A DNA stretch of 64,000 nt from Bog-756 sp963741055 (GCA_963741055.1 CAVUGU010000008.1:1-64000); one strand, 5' to 3'. Shown: positions 1 to 9,033, counted from the stretch's first letter. Translations and numbers: made by a program. The notes: generated by a model not told the origin, from the letters alone.

Positions 1-672
1 AGGTGCGACCTCTCCGCGAGGGATTGACCGACAGCCCGATGGGGCCGTCGAAGCGCGGTGGCTCGGACGAAGTTCATCGACGCCCAGGTCACCCGCTGAT
101 CCGGGACCGTCCGACCGGCAGCAACGATCGCCTGTGCGAGGAGTTGTCCACCCTCGACCACGTTTCGGGAAAGATCGTGGTAGCCGGCCGCGACGAACCC
201 TCCCGCACCGTCGGACCGGCTCGATCAGGGCGAGAAGGTCGGTCTCGTCACCCCAGGCCGGAAACCGGTTGAGCGACGTCCTCGAGTCCGGCCAGGAGGT
301 TTCCACCTCGACGACGGCCTTTTCGTGGTACACGCCCAGGTACCCCTCGATGCCGGCTACTTCCTCGAACGGATCCCGGTAGGTCCACAAGACGTTCTCG
401 ACCGCCGGATCGCCCTTGGCGAACGACCAGTAGGACGCCTCACCCTTGAAGGGACAGACCGAGTGATGATCGGTGGGCTCGAGTAGCTCGAGGCGGACGT
501 CCTTCTCGGGGAAGTAGAGCCGTTCGACGTGGTCCGTCTCGATGAGACGCACCGCCGAATCGCTTTCGGCGAGCACGACGTCGCCGACCAGCACTCTCGC
601 CGTGCCTCGGCACGGGACCAGGTCGATCCGGTAGTCGGGATACTTCGGCCAGGCGGACTCGACCCCCTTCAT
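1..672 (-). CDS. DUF427 protein with acyl-CoA thioesterase-like tail (partial, frame-broken)
   Basis: The frame starts at ATG 672 and runs off the left edge of the window. Its first ~145 residues read as a DUF427 domain, with motifs SVCPFKGEASYWSF and GYLGVYHEKAVVEVE; the function of this domain is not settled. From about position 225 leftwards the original frame becomes Arg-rich. The neighbouring frame instead reads VVEGGQLLAQAIVAAGRTVP and ASMNFVRAT, which resembles the first hotdog domain of TesB-type thioesterases. A second frame change near position 40 restores GPIGLSVNP. I infer a DUF427-thioesterase fusion interrupted by two indels that are probably sequencing errors. The C-terminus is outside the window. 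Confidence 0.6.
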   Translation of the reverse strand, partial: MKGVESAWPKYPDYRIDLVPCRGTARVLVGDVVLAESDSAVRLIETDHVERLYFPEKDVRLELLEPTDHHSVCPFKGEASYWSFAKGDPAVENVLWTYRDPFEEVAGIEGYLGVYHEKAVVEVETSWPDSRTSLNRFPAWGDETDLLALIEPVRRCGRVRRGRLPRSFPKRGRGWTTPRTGDRCCRSDGPGSAGDLGVDELRPSHRASTAPSGCRSIPRGEVAP

Positions 673-760
673 GACCTACGGATCTTACTGATCCACCCAA
701 AATTCCCGACCTCCGTCCGGCTGGACGAGCGCCTGGTTGCGGGCGCCCTGCCGGAGAGAG

Positions 761-1348
761 TCACGTTCCGAGGATCCCCGAGACCGTGGCACGTAGTTCG
801 GGGATCAGTTCGTCGTCGAACCATGGATTCCGACGCAGCCACCCGTTGTTCCGCCAGCTCGGGTGTGGCAGCGGGACGATCGACGGCCACCGCTCTCTCC
901 AGGAGGCAACGGCTTCGCTCACCGAGAGCGCGCCACCGAGGTAGCACCGGTGGGCGTACTGACCGACCAGCAGCGTCATCGCCACGTCCGGGAGCGACCG
1001 GATCAACTGCTCGTGCCAGGTCGGGGCGCACTCGGGTCGCGGCGGGAGGTCGCCACTCGTTCCCGTTCCCGGGAAGCAGAGACCCATCCCGAAGATCGCC
1101 ACCCGCTCCTCGTCGTAGAACAGCTCCTCGTTCACGCCGAGCCAGTCCCGAAGCCGGCCCCCGCTCGGGTCTGCGAAGGGCTTTCCGGCCTCGTGGGCGC
1201 GCCGTCCGGGGGCTTGCGCCACGATCAGGAGTCGCGCGGTCCGGCCGAGCTGAAGGATGGGACGGGGTGCCTGGGGAAGGGAACCCTCGCACCGGGTGCA
1301 GGAACGTACCTCCGAGAGGATCTGGTCGATCGATGAAGTGGAAACCAC
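761..1348 (-). CDS. Uracil-DNA glycosylase family protein
   Basis: About 195 residues of the uracil-DNA glycosylase superfamily (COG1573-like), which removes uracil or related lesions from DNA. Visible are an N-terminal Cys pair in CTRCE, the active-site block LLIVAQAPGRRAHEAG followed by PFADPSGGRLRDWLG, the block GDLPPRPECAPTWHE, and the C-terminal PLPHPSWRNNGWL with its conserved His-Pro-Ser. GTG 1348 is chosen because family members begin just before the xxCTRC region; the frame stays open to TTG 1384, and neither start has a clear ribosome binding site. The gene is divergent from the GH5 gene. The exact substrate within the superfamily cannot be told from sequence. Confidence 0.82.
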   Translation of the reverse strand: MVSTSSIDQILSEVRSCTRCEGSLPQAPRPILQLGRTARLLIVAQAPGRRAHEAGKPFADPSGGRLRDWLGVNEELFYDEERVAIFGMGLCFPGTGTSGDLPPRPECAPTWHEQLIRSLPDVAMTLLVGQYAHRCYLGGALSVSEAVASWRERWPSIVPLPHPSWRNNGWLRRNPWFDDELIPELRATVSGILGT

Positions 1349-1494
1349 GGGAAGAGGGGACGGGCCGAAGGGCGCCGATCGCAACCGAGGTTACCGGGAC
1401 CGCGCTCGATCTCTCCCGATCGGCCAGACTCTCGGTCGTGGTGGGGGCGACCGGAGCGACAGGAGACGAGCCACCTGGTCACTCCCGTCTGTAC

Positions 1495-3153
1495 GTGCGT
1501 CTCGTGGCGTCTCGAGCTCGGCTGGCCGCGTCGTGCGCTGCCGTCGGGCTGTTCGCCTCGGCGCTCGCCTCGTGTGGCGGATCGGCGCCCGCGGCGTCCA
1601 CGGTTGCGCCGCCCAACCCTGCCAGCGGACCGGTCGGGCCACTGCGCGCTCGGGGCGGTCCCTTCCTCGTCGACCGGCAAGGTCGGGCCGTGCTGCTCCA
1701 CGGGGTCAACCTCGTCGACAAGGTGCCCCCCTACGAGGTCGAGGTGACCGGAACCGGACCGAACGTCGTGACCCCGGCCGAGGCGCAACGGATCGCGGGG
1801 CTCGGTTTCGACGTAGTGCGGCTGGGGATCATCTGGAAGGGCCTCGAACCGGGCACCGCTTCCCCGAACGACCCGGCCATCTGTGCTCCCGGCGCGCCGC
1901 GGGCATCGGGATCCGGCCAGTTCGACTCGTCGACCTTCGAGGCGTATCTGACCCGGCTCGACGCGACGATCGCGCTACTCGCTCGCTACGGGATCTACTC
2001 CCTCCTCGACATGCACCAGGACGTCTACAACGAGGCGTTCGCGGGCGAAGGCGCGCCCAATTGGGCCGTTTGCACCGATGGGATCACTCCCAAACCGAAA
2101 CGTGGCGTTGCCGATTGGAGCGTGAATTACACCGGGCCCGGGGTCACCGAGGCGTACGGCCACTTCTGGAGCAACGACGTGGTCGGGAACCTCCAAGGGG
2201 AGTTCGACTCGGTGTGGGCCAAGGTCGCCGCCCACTATCACGGGAATCCCTGGGTGATCGGGTACGACCCGTTCAACGAACCCTACGGCCCGGGTCTCTC
2301 GGCGCAACCGAACAGCCCGTCCTTCGACGCCGAGCTCGAATGCTTCTACACCGGGCGCACGGACCCCGGGCTCGATCAGGACGGCAAGCAGGTGAGCTGC
2401 CCGGCGGACGATCCGTCGGAGGGCCTCATCCCACGCATCGAAGCCGCCGACCCCACTCACTTCGTGGCCTACGAGGGGAACTACAGCACGGACTCGGGCG
2501 TCCCGAACCACATCGGCGCGATGGACTACCCGAACCTGGTGCTCAACTTCCACGACTACTGCTTCCTGCACGTGCCGAACGGACCAGAGCCGCCCGAATT
2601 CGGTTCGGTGTGCAGTCCTCTCGAGAGCTACGTGTTCACCCAGCACGCAGAGGAACGAGCGAACGACGCGGCACCCGCACAACCGGGAGGTCCCTCCGAG
2701 TTGCTGACGGAGTTCGGCGCGACGACGGATACGGCCGATCTGGGTCGCATCACCGCCGATGCGGATGCCAACTTGGTGGGCTGGATCTATTGGCAGTGGA
2801 TCAACTACGACGACCCGACCGGATCCCACTCGTCCGCGCTGTGGCCTCCTCGGGCCGCCACTCCCTCCCAGCTGTCGGTCCTCTCCCAGACCTACGCCAC
2901 CGCGGTCGCCGGCGTTCCGACGTCGATGTCTTTCGATCCGGCGACCGGTGCGTTCTCGCTGGCGTACCGCGCGGACAAGACGGTCAGGGCTCCGACCGTG
3001 GTCGTCGTCCCGGTCTCGACCCACTACCCGAAGGGCTACTGCGCAAGGGTCACCGGCGGTCGGATCACGTCCGCGCCCGGATCGTCACGTCTCGATGTCG
3101 TGAACGGCTCGGCGTCGGTGGTGACGGTGACGCTCACCGCCGGTAAGTGTTGA
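1495..3153 (+). CDS. Secreted GH5 glycoside hydrolase, endoglycoceramidase-like lipoprotein
   Basis: A 552-residue exported glycosidase. GTG 1495 is followed by a lipoprotein signal peptide ending in ASALASCGG, so the mature protein should be lipid-anchored outside the membrane. The domain opens with GRAVLLHGVNLVDK, followed by LLDMHQDVYNEAF. The GH5 acid/base Glu is E262 in YDPFNEPYGP, and the nucleophile is E406 in LLTEFGATTD. The order and spacing match GH5 endoglycoceramidases, which cut the oligosaccharide from glycosphingolipids; a steryl-glucosidase or other lipid-glycosidase role is also possible. The frame is open for 960 bases upstream, but that stretch is opposite the glycosylase gene and is not coding. 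No operon partner is seen. Confidence 0.82.
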   Translation: MRLVASRARLAASCAAVGLFASALASCGGSAPAASTVAPPNPASGPVGPLRARGGPFLVDRQGRAVLLHGVNLVDKVPPYEVEVTGTGPNVVTPAEAQRIAGLGFDVVRLGIIWKGLEPGTASPNDPAICAPGAPRASGSGQFDSSTFEAYLTRLDATIALLARYGIYSLLDMHQDVYNEAFAGEGAPNWAVCTDGITPKPKRGVADWSVNYTGPGVTEAYGHFWSNDVVGNLQGEFDSVWAKVAAHYHGNPWVIGYDPFNEPYGPGLSAQPNSPSFDAELECFYTGRTDPGLDQDGKQVSCPADDPSEGLIPRIEAADPTHFVAYEGNYSTDSGVPNHIGAMDYPNLVLNFHDYCFLHVPNGPEPPEFGSVCSPLESYVFTQHAEERANDAAPAQPGGPSELLTEFGATTDTADLGRITADADANLVGWIYWQWINYDDPTGSHSSALWPPRAATPSQLSVLSQTYATAVAGVPTSMSFDPATGAFSLAYRADKTVRAPTVVVVPVSTHYPKGYCARVTGGRITSAPGSSRLDVVNGSASVVTVTLTAGKC

Positions 3154-3177
3154 GCCTGGGCGGATCTCTCGAGACGA

Positions 3178-4806
3178 TCAGTTCCAGTGCACGCCGACGA
3201 GGACGATGTCGTCGGAGGAGCCCTGGGGTACCAGCGAGGCAAGGAGCCCGTCGAGGAGTGGGTCGAGAGGACCACCTTTGGCGCTGACCTGGCAGAGGCG
3301 TTCGAGACCCTTGTCGATCGACTCGCCTCGGCGCTCGACCAGCCCGTCGGTGTAGGCGATCAGCGTGGCGCCCTGCGCGACCGGGATGCAGACCGTCGGG
3401 TAGCGATCGTGCCGGACCCCGATCGGAGGACCGGTCAAGGTGGTGAGGAGCTCCGCATGGCCGTCGACGACGAGAACCGGGTTCGGATGGCCGGCATTGG
3501 CGAAGGTCACCGTTCTGGTGGCGGTGTCGAGGAGACCGCAGAGGACCGTGGCGAAGTGGCCGGTGTCACCGATGCGACTCAGCTTGCTGATACGGGCCAT
3601 TACCTCCCCGGGCTCGGGGTTCTCGGCGACGTATGCCTTGATCGCGAATCGGAGCTCGGCCATCAGCGCCGCGGCGGTCAGTCCACGTCCGGACACGTCG
3701 CCGACCGCGAAGAAGAACCTCCCTCCGCCGACGTCGGTCACGTTGTACCAGTCCCCCCCGATCTCGATGCCTTCGAGGCCCGGGACGTAGCGCACAGCGA
3801 GGTCGAGATTCTCCGGGTGGGGGAGCGACTGGGGCAGGAGGGAGCGTTGCAGGGTCTCGGCGGTGGTCCGTTGCGCCTGGAAGAGAAGCTGATTCTGCAC
3901 GGCAAGGTCCTCGGCGCGCCGACGTCGGCGAACAAGGTGTTCACTCATCACCGCGACCACGGCGGTGAAGACGATCCCGATCAGGCCTACCAGCCAGGGC
4001 AGCCAACCCGCCACGGTGCCGGCCAGCGAGAGGCGGGGCGACATCACGAGGGTCAGGACGAAATTGCTCCCCAAAGGGATCTCGGCGGTCGAGGTCGGAC
4101 TCGACAAGGGAAGCTGGATCGGAGTGGAAGCGAGGAGTGCGGAGCCCGTTTGTCGAGAACCGAGGTAGAGCGCGTAGTTCAGATCCGAGAGCGGTGAGCC
4201 CGTCTGGATCGTCAGCCTGTGATTCGCAGGGAGCACGCTCTCGGCGTAGACGACGAAGGTTCCACGCGGGCTCTGCTCGGAGAACGCGTAGCCGAGACGC
4301 TGATGCCCCGAGATGAGATTGGTCACGACGAACGACTTGGTCCGCGTCGCCTGTTCGAAGACTGCGGTCGTGCGACTCGGGGAATCAGCGATGAGCGGCC
4401 TCGATCCCGCATGGGCGACGAGAACCGGCGGGGAGCTGAGGCGCCACAGTGACACCGTGTCCCACCCTGTTCCCCCGGTGAGGTAGTTGCCGACGAACCT
4501 GTCGAAGCTCGACGGGTTGCCGCCCGTGGCAACCGCTTCGTCCGCGGCCGTCTCGAGGCGGTTCTGCACGGTCGATACGCTCGAAGTGAGCGCACTCGCG
4601 GTCAGCTTCGTGTCGAGGGTGAGGAGACGTTGCTCGGTCCGGTCGTAGTTGACCTTGGAAATTGCCGCGAGCGCAGCCGTGACGATCAGGCCCCCGATCA
4701 CGATCCAGACCGTCAGGGCGTGGACGCGGCCGACGCGAGCGACGCTCCGCCGCGGGGCAAGCTCCGGTCCGCCGCCTTGTTCGTCCGTGGACGACGGCAT
4801 CGCCAT
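3178..4806 (-). CDS. Membrane PP2C-type phosphatase with extracytoplasmic sensor (RsbU-like)
   Basis: A 542-residue protein beginning MAMPSS at ATG 4806. One membrane helix lies at about residues 30-50, an extracytoplasmic sensor region at 50-262, and a second helix at 265-287. A short coiled segment LAVQNQLLFQAQRTTAETLQ follows, then a SpoIIE/PP2C phosphatase domain (about 320-542). Metal-binding motifs are present: GGDWY (D352), GDVSGRG (369-375), AGHPNP, YTDGLVE and the terminal DDIVL. Family members dephosphorylate phospho-STAS antagonists and so release a sigma factor. This fits the STAS, RsbW-like and sigma genes nearby. The ligand of the sensor region is unknown. It is transcribed divergently from the small gene at 5234. 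Confidence 0.88.
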   Translation of the reverse strand: MAMPSSTDEQGGGPELAPRRSVARVGRVHALTVWIVIGGLIVTAALAAISKVNYDRTEQRLLTLDTKLTASALTSSVSTVQNRLETAADEAVATGGNPSSFDRFVGNYLTGGTGWDTVSLWRLSSPPVLVAHAGSRPLIADSPSRTTAVFEQATRTKSFVVTNLISGHQRLGYAFSEQSPRGTFVVYAESVLPANHRLTIQTGSPLSDLNYALYLGSRQTGSALLASTPIQLPLSSPTSTAEIPLGSNFVLTLVMSPRLSLAGTVAGWLPWLVGLIGIVFTAVVAVMSEHLVRRRRRAEDLAVQNQLLFQAQRTTAETLQRSLLPQSLPHPENLDLAVRYVPGLEGIEIGGDWYNVTDVGGGRFFFAVGDVSGRGLTAAALMAELRFAIKAYVAENPEPGEVMARISKLSRIGDTGHFATVLCGLLDTATRTVTFANAGHPNPVLVVDGHAELLTTLTGPPIGVRHDRYPTVCIPVAQGATLIAYTDGLVERRGESIDKGLERLCQVSAKGGPLDPLLDGLLASLVPQGSSDDIVLVGVHWN

Positions 4807-5233
4807 CGACTGTAGGTCAGAAGGCGCCGTGCGCGTCCTCGGAATCCACGGGCTGGGGCGTTCTTGCCGACGACGGGTGGGCACCCTGGGGACCGGCGAG
4901 ACGGGGTTTGAGCGGCACCTTCGCGGGGGAGGAGTAAGGCGTGTACAGGAGGAAGGCCACCGCCGTTCCCGGTGACGATTTTTCTTTCTCCCGCAGTGGT
5001 GACCCACGGTCGGCCCACTTTGCCCCCGACGATCGGGGCGCGGGGTTGCGGTTCGGCCCGATCGGCGCGCATGATGCGAGGGCACGCGTTCGGCGCCATG
5101 GCTCCGTCGCTCCACCCGGCGTGTGGTCGAAGGGGTCGCATTGGTCCGGACCGCGCGGCGACGAATCGGTCCGACTCTCCAGTGGATCGCACAAGATGCG
5201 GATCGGTCAACGACGAAGCAGGAGGTGAGAGCG
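4807..5233. other. Intergenic region between divergent genes, no gene supported
   Basis: This 427-base gap separates the PP2C phosphatase gene from the small gene at 5234. It is a little less GC-rich in one part, around 4975-4995 (a short T-rich run). Several frames are open across it, but their products are Arg/Ser/Pro-rich and have no start signals. I found no convincing promoter of the GTTY/GGGWA type here. It presumably holds both divergent promoters. Confidence 0.5.
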
Positions 5234-5602
5234 TTGAGAAGCCGACGATCCATTCGACGAGCGGTCAATGATCTCGTGGAAGACCTCGGGGCGAGCCACA
5301 ACGCAATTGCGGAGTCCCTCGCCAAGCACGGGGTCAGGGGGATTCCGGGAAGTCACGAGCAGTGTGCGCTCGCTCGCTATCTACGGGCGGTCGTCAGCGC
5401 CGATCCCGAGACGGTGACTGTTTCGGTGCCCGGGCCGACGGTGCACGTGCAACTGAGCAAGGGTCGGCCCTCGATCAGAGTCCGGCTCTCCTCAGAGGTG
5501 CGGGCCTTCGTCCAAGCCTTCGACGCCGGCCTGTTCCCCGATCTCGTGGAGCATTCTGCGCCTTCTTCCGGCCAGCAGAGCACGCTCGAACACTCCACCT
5601 GA
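5234..5602 (+). CDS. Conserved-looking small protein of unknown function
   Basis: A 122-residue protein starting at TTG 5234. An AGGAGG ribosome binding site at 5220-5225, eight bases upstream, decides this start over the upstream GTG, which overlaps the Shine-Dalgarno itself. The sequence contains a helical N-terminal half (VNDLVEDLGASHNAIAESL), then CALARYLRAVV, and a C-terminal part with beta-type segments (TVTVSVPGPTVHVQLSKG). Codon use matches the neighbours. I do not recognise the family. Its position among phosphatase and STAS genes suggests, weakly, a signalling link. Confidence 0.6.
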   Translation: MRSRRSIRRAVNDLVEDLGASHNAIAESLAKHGVRGIPGSHEQCALARYLRAVVSADPETVTVSVPGPTVHVQLSKGRPSIRVRLSSEVRAFVQAFDAGLFPDLVEHSAPSSGQQSTLEHST

Positions 5603-5650
5603 ACCAACCGAGAGCGGCAGACCGGACAAGACCGGAACCTCGCCCTCGAC

Positions 5651-6130
5651 TCATCCCCCGAGGCCGAAGGGCTCCTCGAGACCGGTCACCTTGATGATCC
5701 GCCGCACTACCGCGGTCGGATTCCGGACCTGCACGGAGCCGACTCGGTTGAGGAGTCGCACCAGAACGGCGATGCCACTGCTGTCGATGAAGGTCAGCGA
5801 GGCAAGGTCCAGCACCACCCGGTTCGAGTCGCCCCCGAGGATCTCGTCGATCTCGCTCTGCAACGACGCCGCATTCGAGAGGTCTACCTCGCCCCTGATC
5901 GCAATCACCGGCGCCCCCGTGGATGCTTCGGGCGCCAGCACCTCCACCTCTACCTGTGGGTGCGGACGCAGACTCGAGACCTCCTCCGTCGGATGATCAG
6001 GGAGAGCTTCTCCCTCGTCGACCGGATCGGGCAAAGAGCATAGCTGCGCCCATCGTGCCCACCCGAGGCCCGGACGAGGATCAGAACCGGTCGGATACGA
6101 TTCACTGGTCGGAACGGAGACGTCCGGCAT
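5651..6130 (-). CDS. STAS-domain anti-sigma factor antagonist (RsbV-like)
   Basis: The C-terminal ~100 residues form a STAS domain: VIAIRGEVDLSNAASL, VVLDLASLTFIDSSG and a closing helix ending in VTGLEEPFGLGG. In FIDSSG (116-119) S117 is at the phosphorylation position used by the anti-sigma kinase in this family. Unphosphorylated antagonists bind RsbW-type kinases and free sigma factor. The first ~60 residues from ATG 6130 are low-complexity and lack a ribosome binding site. A GGAGGAGG sequence at about 5980-5987 suggests translation may start further in, so the start is uncertain. The gene is divergent from the PAS-GAF-PP2C gene. Confidence 0.82.
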   Translation of the reverse strand: MPDVSVPTSESYPTGSDPRPGLGWARWAQLCSLPDPVDEGEALPDHPTEEVSSLRPHPQVEVEVLAPEASTGAPVIAIRGEVDLSNAASLQSEIDEILGGDSNRVVLDLASLTFIDSSGIAVLVRLLNRVGSVQVRNPTAVVRRIIKVTGLEEPFGLGG

Positions 6131-6172
6131 CGGAGTGAGGAGGAGCAGGTTCCTCGATCCACAGGTCAGTCA

Positions 6173-8356
6173 ATGGACCCTGAGACGATTCGGGTCGATC
6201 CGGGATGGCCCCCCGACGACATCCGACGCATCGTGGATGCGCTGGCGGATGGCCTGCTGATCCTCGACGCCGAGAGCCGGATCCTGTATCTCAACCCGGC
6301 AGCCGAGCACCTGCTGGAATTCGGGCACGGCGAACTCGTCGGTCATCAGGTTTCGCGGATCCTTCTGCCTGGGCAGGCCGAGTGGCTGGCGCGGGCCGAG
6401 CAGGTGGTGTCGGGCGAATCGAGCGAGAACCTGGGGGTGCGCCACGCCCTCTTGCTGCAAACCGGCAAGGGGAACGAAGTGTCCGTCGAGCTGGTTGTCA
6501 GCGTCGCGGTGAGCCGCATGGGTCAGGCCGTCCTGATCGGCGTTCTCCGATCGAATGAACGGGTGCAGCTGCAGCGACTGACCGCCTTCACCGAACAGCT
6601 GCTCGACGTCCTCACTGCATCGTCGAGTGCTGCGCCGACCGAGCAGGTCCTGTCCTCGCTCTGCCGCCGTCTCGGATGGGACGTCGCTGCACTTTGGGGA
6701 CTCGAACCCGACGGTTCTCTCATCTGCCGCGGAGTGTGGACGACTCCCGAAGACCCCGCTACCCACTATGTGGATGAAAAGCGTCGGAACCCGTCCCACG
6801 ACGTCGGCGGGTTGGCGCATCTGGTTCTCGAGCGGGAGGCTCCTGTCTGGTTCACCGACCTGGGGACTCAGGACCGCCTTTCGAGTCAAGCGCTGCTCGA
6901 GGACGGTCTGGTGACTGCCTGTGCGTTCCCGGTCCGCTACGCCGGACAATGCCTGGGTGCAGTCAAGATGATGAGCCGGACGCGGAGAGAGCCCGATACC
7001 GAGCTCATCGAGCTGGTGAGCGCGATCAGCGGCCCGGTCGGGGAGATCCTCCATGCACTCGAACAGGCCGCCGAACGTGACGCCCTGGTCACCACGCTCG
7101 AGTTGACGCAGCGGCGACTCGAGTTCCTCCTCGAGGCCAATCGGGTCGTGTCGGAGGCGACCGGGTTCGCTCAGACGCTGGACCGCCTGGCCGAGGTTGC
7201 GGTTCCGGCTCTCGGCGATCTCTGCCTGATCGACGTGGTCGACGAAGAGGGAGTGATCCGCCGTCTCGCCGCCCGCCACGCCGACCCTTCCAAGCAACGG
7301 CTCGCGGAGGCCTTGAAGAAGCGTTACCCACCGGATCCACACGGCGAGCACCCGAGCGCCGAGGTGATGGTCACGGGAGTGTCACGATGGTCTCCGCACA
7401 TGTCGGAGGAGTTTCTGCGAGCAACCTCGCGGGACGATCGCCACCTCCAGATCTTGAAGGACCTCTCGTTCACCTCCTACATGACGGTTCCCCTCATCGT
7501 CGGGGAGCAGGTGAGAGGCACCGTCACCTTGGTCTCCGCCGGATCTGGCCGCCGCTACTCCGAGCGCGACCTCGAAGGGGTCGAAGAGCTCGGCGAGCAG
7601 ATCGCCGGTGTCGTCGAGCACGCCCGTCTCTACGATTCCGAACGGCGCATCTCTCACACGCTGCAGCAGCGTCTCCTCCCGGAACGACTGCCCACCGTGA
7701 AGGGCCTCTCGCTCGCCGCCCGCTACGTGCCTGCCGACGACGAGGTGGAAGTCGGCGGAGATTGGTACGACGCCATCCGCCTCGGTGAGCACCTCGCCGG
7801 ATTGGTAGTCGGCGACGTCCAAGGTCACGACATGATCGCTGCCTCGGTGATGGGGCAACTGCGGTCCGCCCTCTCTCTATTGCTGACCGAAGGCGCGCGA
7901 CCCTCTGAAGCGTTGACTCGACTGAACGGGTTCATGGTGGCCTCGAACATCTCTCACATCGCGACCGTCCTCGTTGCCCACCTCGACTCCTCGAACGGCA
8001 GATTGGTGGTGGCTTCCGCAGGACATCTGGCACCGGTGCTCATCGGTACCCGGGAAGTGAGGAGCCTCCCGCTCTCGCCGGGTCCACCGCTCGGAGTCGT
8101 CGGTGCCAAGTTCGAAGAACAGGTCGTTTCGATCGGCCACGACGCGATCCTCTTCTTCACCGACGGTCTCATCGAGCGGCGAGACAGGGATCCGGACGAA
8201 GGATTACGACTCCTGCTCGAAGCTGCCGAGCGATCGCCTCGAGGAAATCCCCGCGAGCTCATCGACGGTGTGACCTCACGGCTGATCACGGAAGACTCTC
8301 GTGATGACGATGTCGCGATCCTCGCGGTGATGCGATCGCCTCTTCAGACCGTGTGA
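6173..8356 (+). CDS. Cytoplasmic PAS-GAF-GAF-PP2C phosphatase (RsbP/RsbU-like)
   Basis: A 727-residue soluble multidomain phosphatase. A PAS domain occupies about residues 15-120 (ADGLLILDAESRILYLNPAA), two GAF-like regions about 140-290 and 320-480, and a SpoIIE/PP2C catalytic domain about 495-727. Catalytic motifs are VGGDWYDA with D530, VGDVQGHD with D548, ASAGHLAPVL, FFTDGLIERR and DDDVAIL. A linker TLQQRLLPERLP before the domain is typical of the family. It probably senses an intracellular signal and dephosphorylates a STAS antagonist of the local sigma system. No signal peptide or membrane segment is seen. GAGGAGGAG lies ~25 bases before ATG 6173, further than usual. Confidence 0.88.
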   Translation: MDPETIRVDPGWPPDDIRRIVDALADGLLILDAESRILYLNPAAEHLLEFGHGELVGHQVSRILLPGQAEWLARAEQVVSGESSENLGVRHALLLQTGKGNEVSVELVVSVAVSRMGQAVLIGVLRSNERVQLQRLTAFTEQLLDVLTASSSAAPTEQVLSSLCRRLGWDVAALWGLEPDGSLICRGVWTTPEDPATHYVDEKRRNPSHDVGGLAHLVLEREAPVWFTDLGTQDRLSSQALLEDGLVTACAFPVRYAGQCLGAVKMMSRTRREPDTELIELVSAISGPVGEILHALEQAAERDALVTTLELTQRRLEFLLEANRVVSEATGFAQTLDRLAEVAVPALGDLCLIDVVDEEGVIRRLAARHADPSKQRLAEALKKRYPPDPHGEHPSAEVMVTGVSRWSPHMSEEFLRATSRDDRHLQILKDLSFTSYMTVPLIVGEQVRGTVTLVSAGSGRRYSERDLEGVEELGEQIAGVVEHARLYDSERRISHTLQQRLLPERLPTVKGLSLAARYVPADDEVEVGGDWYDAIRLGEHLAGLVVGDVQGHDMIAASVMGQLRSALSLLLTEGARPSEALTRLNGFMVASNISHIATVLVAHLDSSNGRLVVASAGHLAPVLIGTREVRSLPLSPGPPLGVVGAKFEEQVVSIGHDAILFFTDGLIERRDRDPDEGLRLLLEAAERSPRGNPRELIDGVTSRLITEDSRDDDVAILAVMRSPLQTV

Positions 8357-8424
8357 CGCCCGGTCGGCGGGCACCGCGCCCGCAGGGATGGTGAGGGCGG
8401 TTGTGTGGGCCACCCGGGGCCGGC

Positions 8425-8835
8425 TCAGATCCCGTCGACCGAGCTTCGGTTTTGAACGCGTGCAGGAGTACGGAGGGCGAGCCTGCACCAGACGCGCTTC
8501 CCCTCCGGCAATTGGTGGACGCCCCATTCGTCGGCCACTTCGTCGACGATCCGAAGACCTCTTCCACGCTCTGCGCTTGCATCGACCTGACGCGGGACGG
8601 GTTGTCCCGGACCGCAGTCGACGACCTCGATGACCAGAATCTGAGCATCGAAGCGGATGGTGAGCACGATCGGCGGCCGACCGTGCCGGATCGCGTTGGT
8701 CACCAGTTCGTCGGTCAGCAGGGAGGCCGACTCGACGAACTCCGGCGGGCACGAGGCAAGGATGCGTCGCACGACGCTGCGGCTGAGCCGTACCGACTCG
8801 GCGCTGTTGGAGAGGGCGCACTCCACTTCGTGCAT
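8425..8835 (-). CDS. RsbW-like ATP-binding anti-sigma regulator
   Basis: A 136-residue HATPase_c_2 protein. The N box is intact in LLTDELVTNAIRHG, the G1 box reads DCGPGQP and the G2 box GRGLRIVDEVADEWGV, so ATP binding and serine kinase activity are plausible. Such proteins bind a sigma factor or phosphorylate a STAS antagonist. The gene ends in LRTPARVQNRSS, a common actinobacterial style. A sigma-B/F-type promoter lies just upstream on the minus strand (8847-8870), so the gene may belong to the regulon it controls. Confidence 0.85.
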   Translation of the reverse strand: MHEVECALSNSAESVRLSRSVVRRILASCPPEFVESASLLTDELVTNAIRHGRPPIVLTIRFDAQILVIEVVDCGPGQPVPRQVDASAERGRGLRIVDEVADEWGVHQLPEGKRVWCRLALRTPARVQNRSSVDGI

Positions 8836-8846
8836 TCCCGCTCACC

Positions 8847-8870
8847 ATACCCAACCGCCTCATTTTGAAC
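8847..8870 (-). promoter_or_regulatory. Sigma-B/SigF-type promoter of the RsbW-like gene
   Basis: On the minus strand the sequence is GTTCAA, 12 bases, GGGTAT, which matches the GTTTAA-N12-14-GGGWAW pattern of Bacillus sigma-B and the related mycobacterial SigF pattern. The expected transcription start is only a few bases before ATG 8835, giving a very short leader. The sequence match is direct; use by the local sigma factor is inference. Confidence 0.65.
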
Positions 8871-8984
8871 GTGCTCCTCCGTTGACGGTCCCGGCGACCT
8901 CGAGATGCAACCGGGGCGAACCAACCCTTGCGCCGCCATCGACGGACCGAATCCGTGCGATGAATTGCCGCTGAACAGGTGCTT

Positions 8985-9009
8985 GTTTGGAGCAGACGCC
9001 AGAGGGAAT
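8985..9009 (+). promoter_or_regulatory. Sigma-B/SigF-type promoter of the hemerythrin-like gene
   Basis: GTTTGG (8985-8990), 13 bases, then GGGAAT (9004-9009), 25 bases before ATG 9034. This fits the GTTT-N12-14-GGGWA class. It is one of four such sites in 3.1 kb next to a sigma-B/F-like operon. Confidence 0.6.
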
Positions 9010-9033
9010 CGCGTCCGTCTCGGAAGGAGTGTG

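Noticed and set aside
529..1494. Very long in-frame upstream extension of the GH5 gene.
   Set aside because: Product is Arg/Ser/Pro-rich and lies opposite the glycosylase gene. A good lipoprotein signal peptide begins at GTG 1495.
4941..5271. Open frames in the gap between the PP2C gene and the small gene at 5234.
   Set aside because: No ribosome binding sites, composition unlike real proteins here, and they run into the supported gene in another frame.
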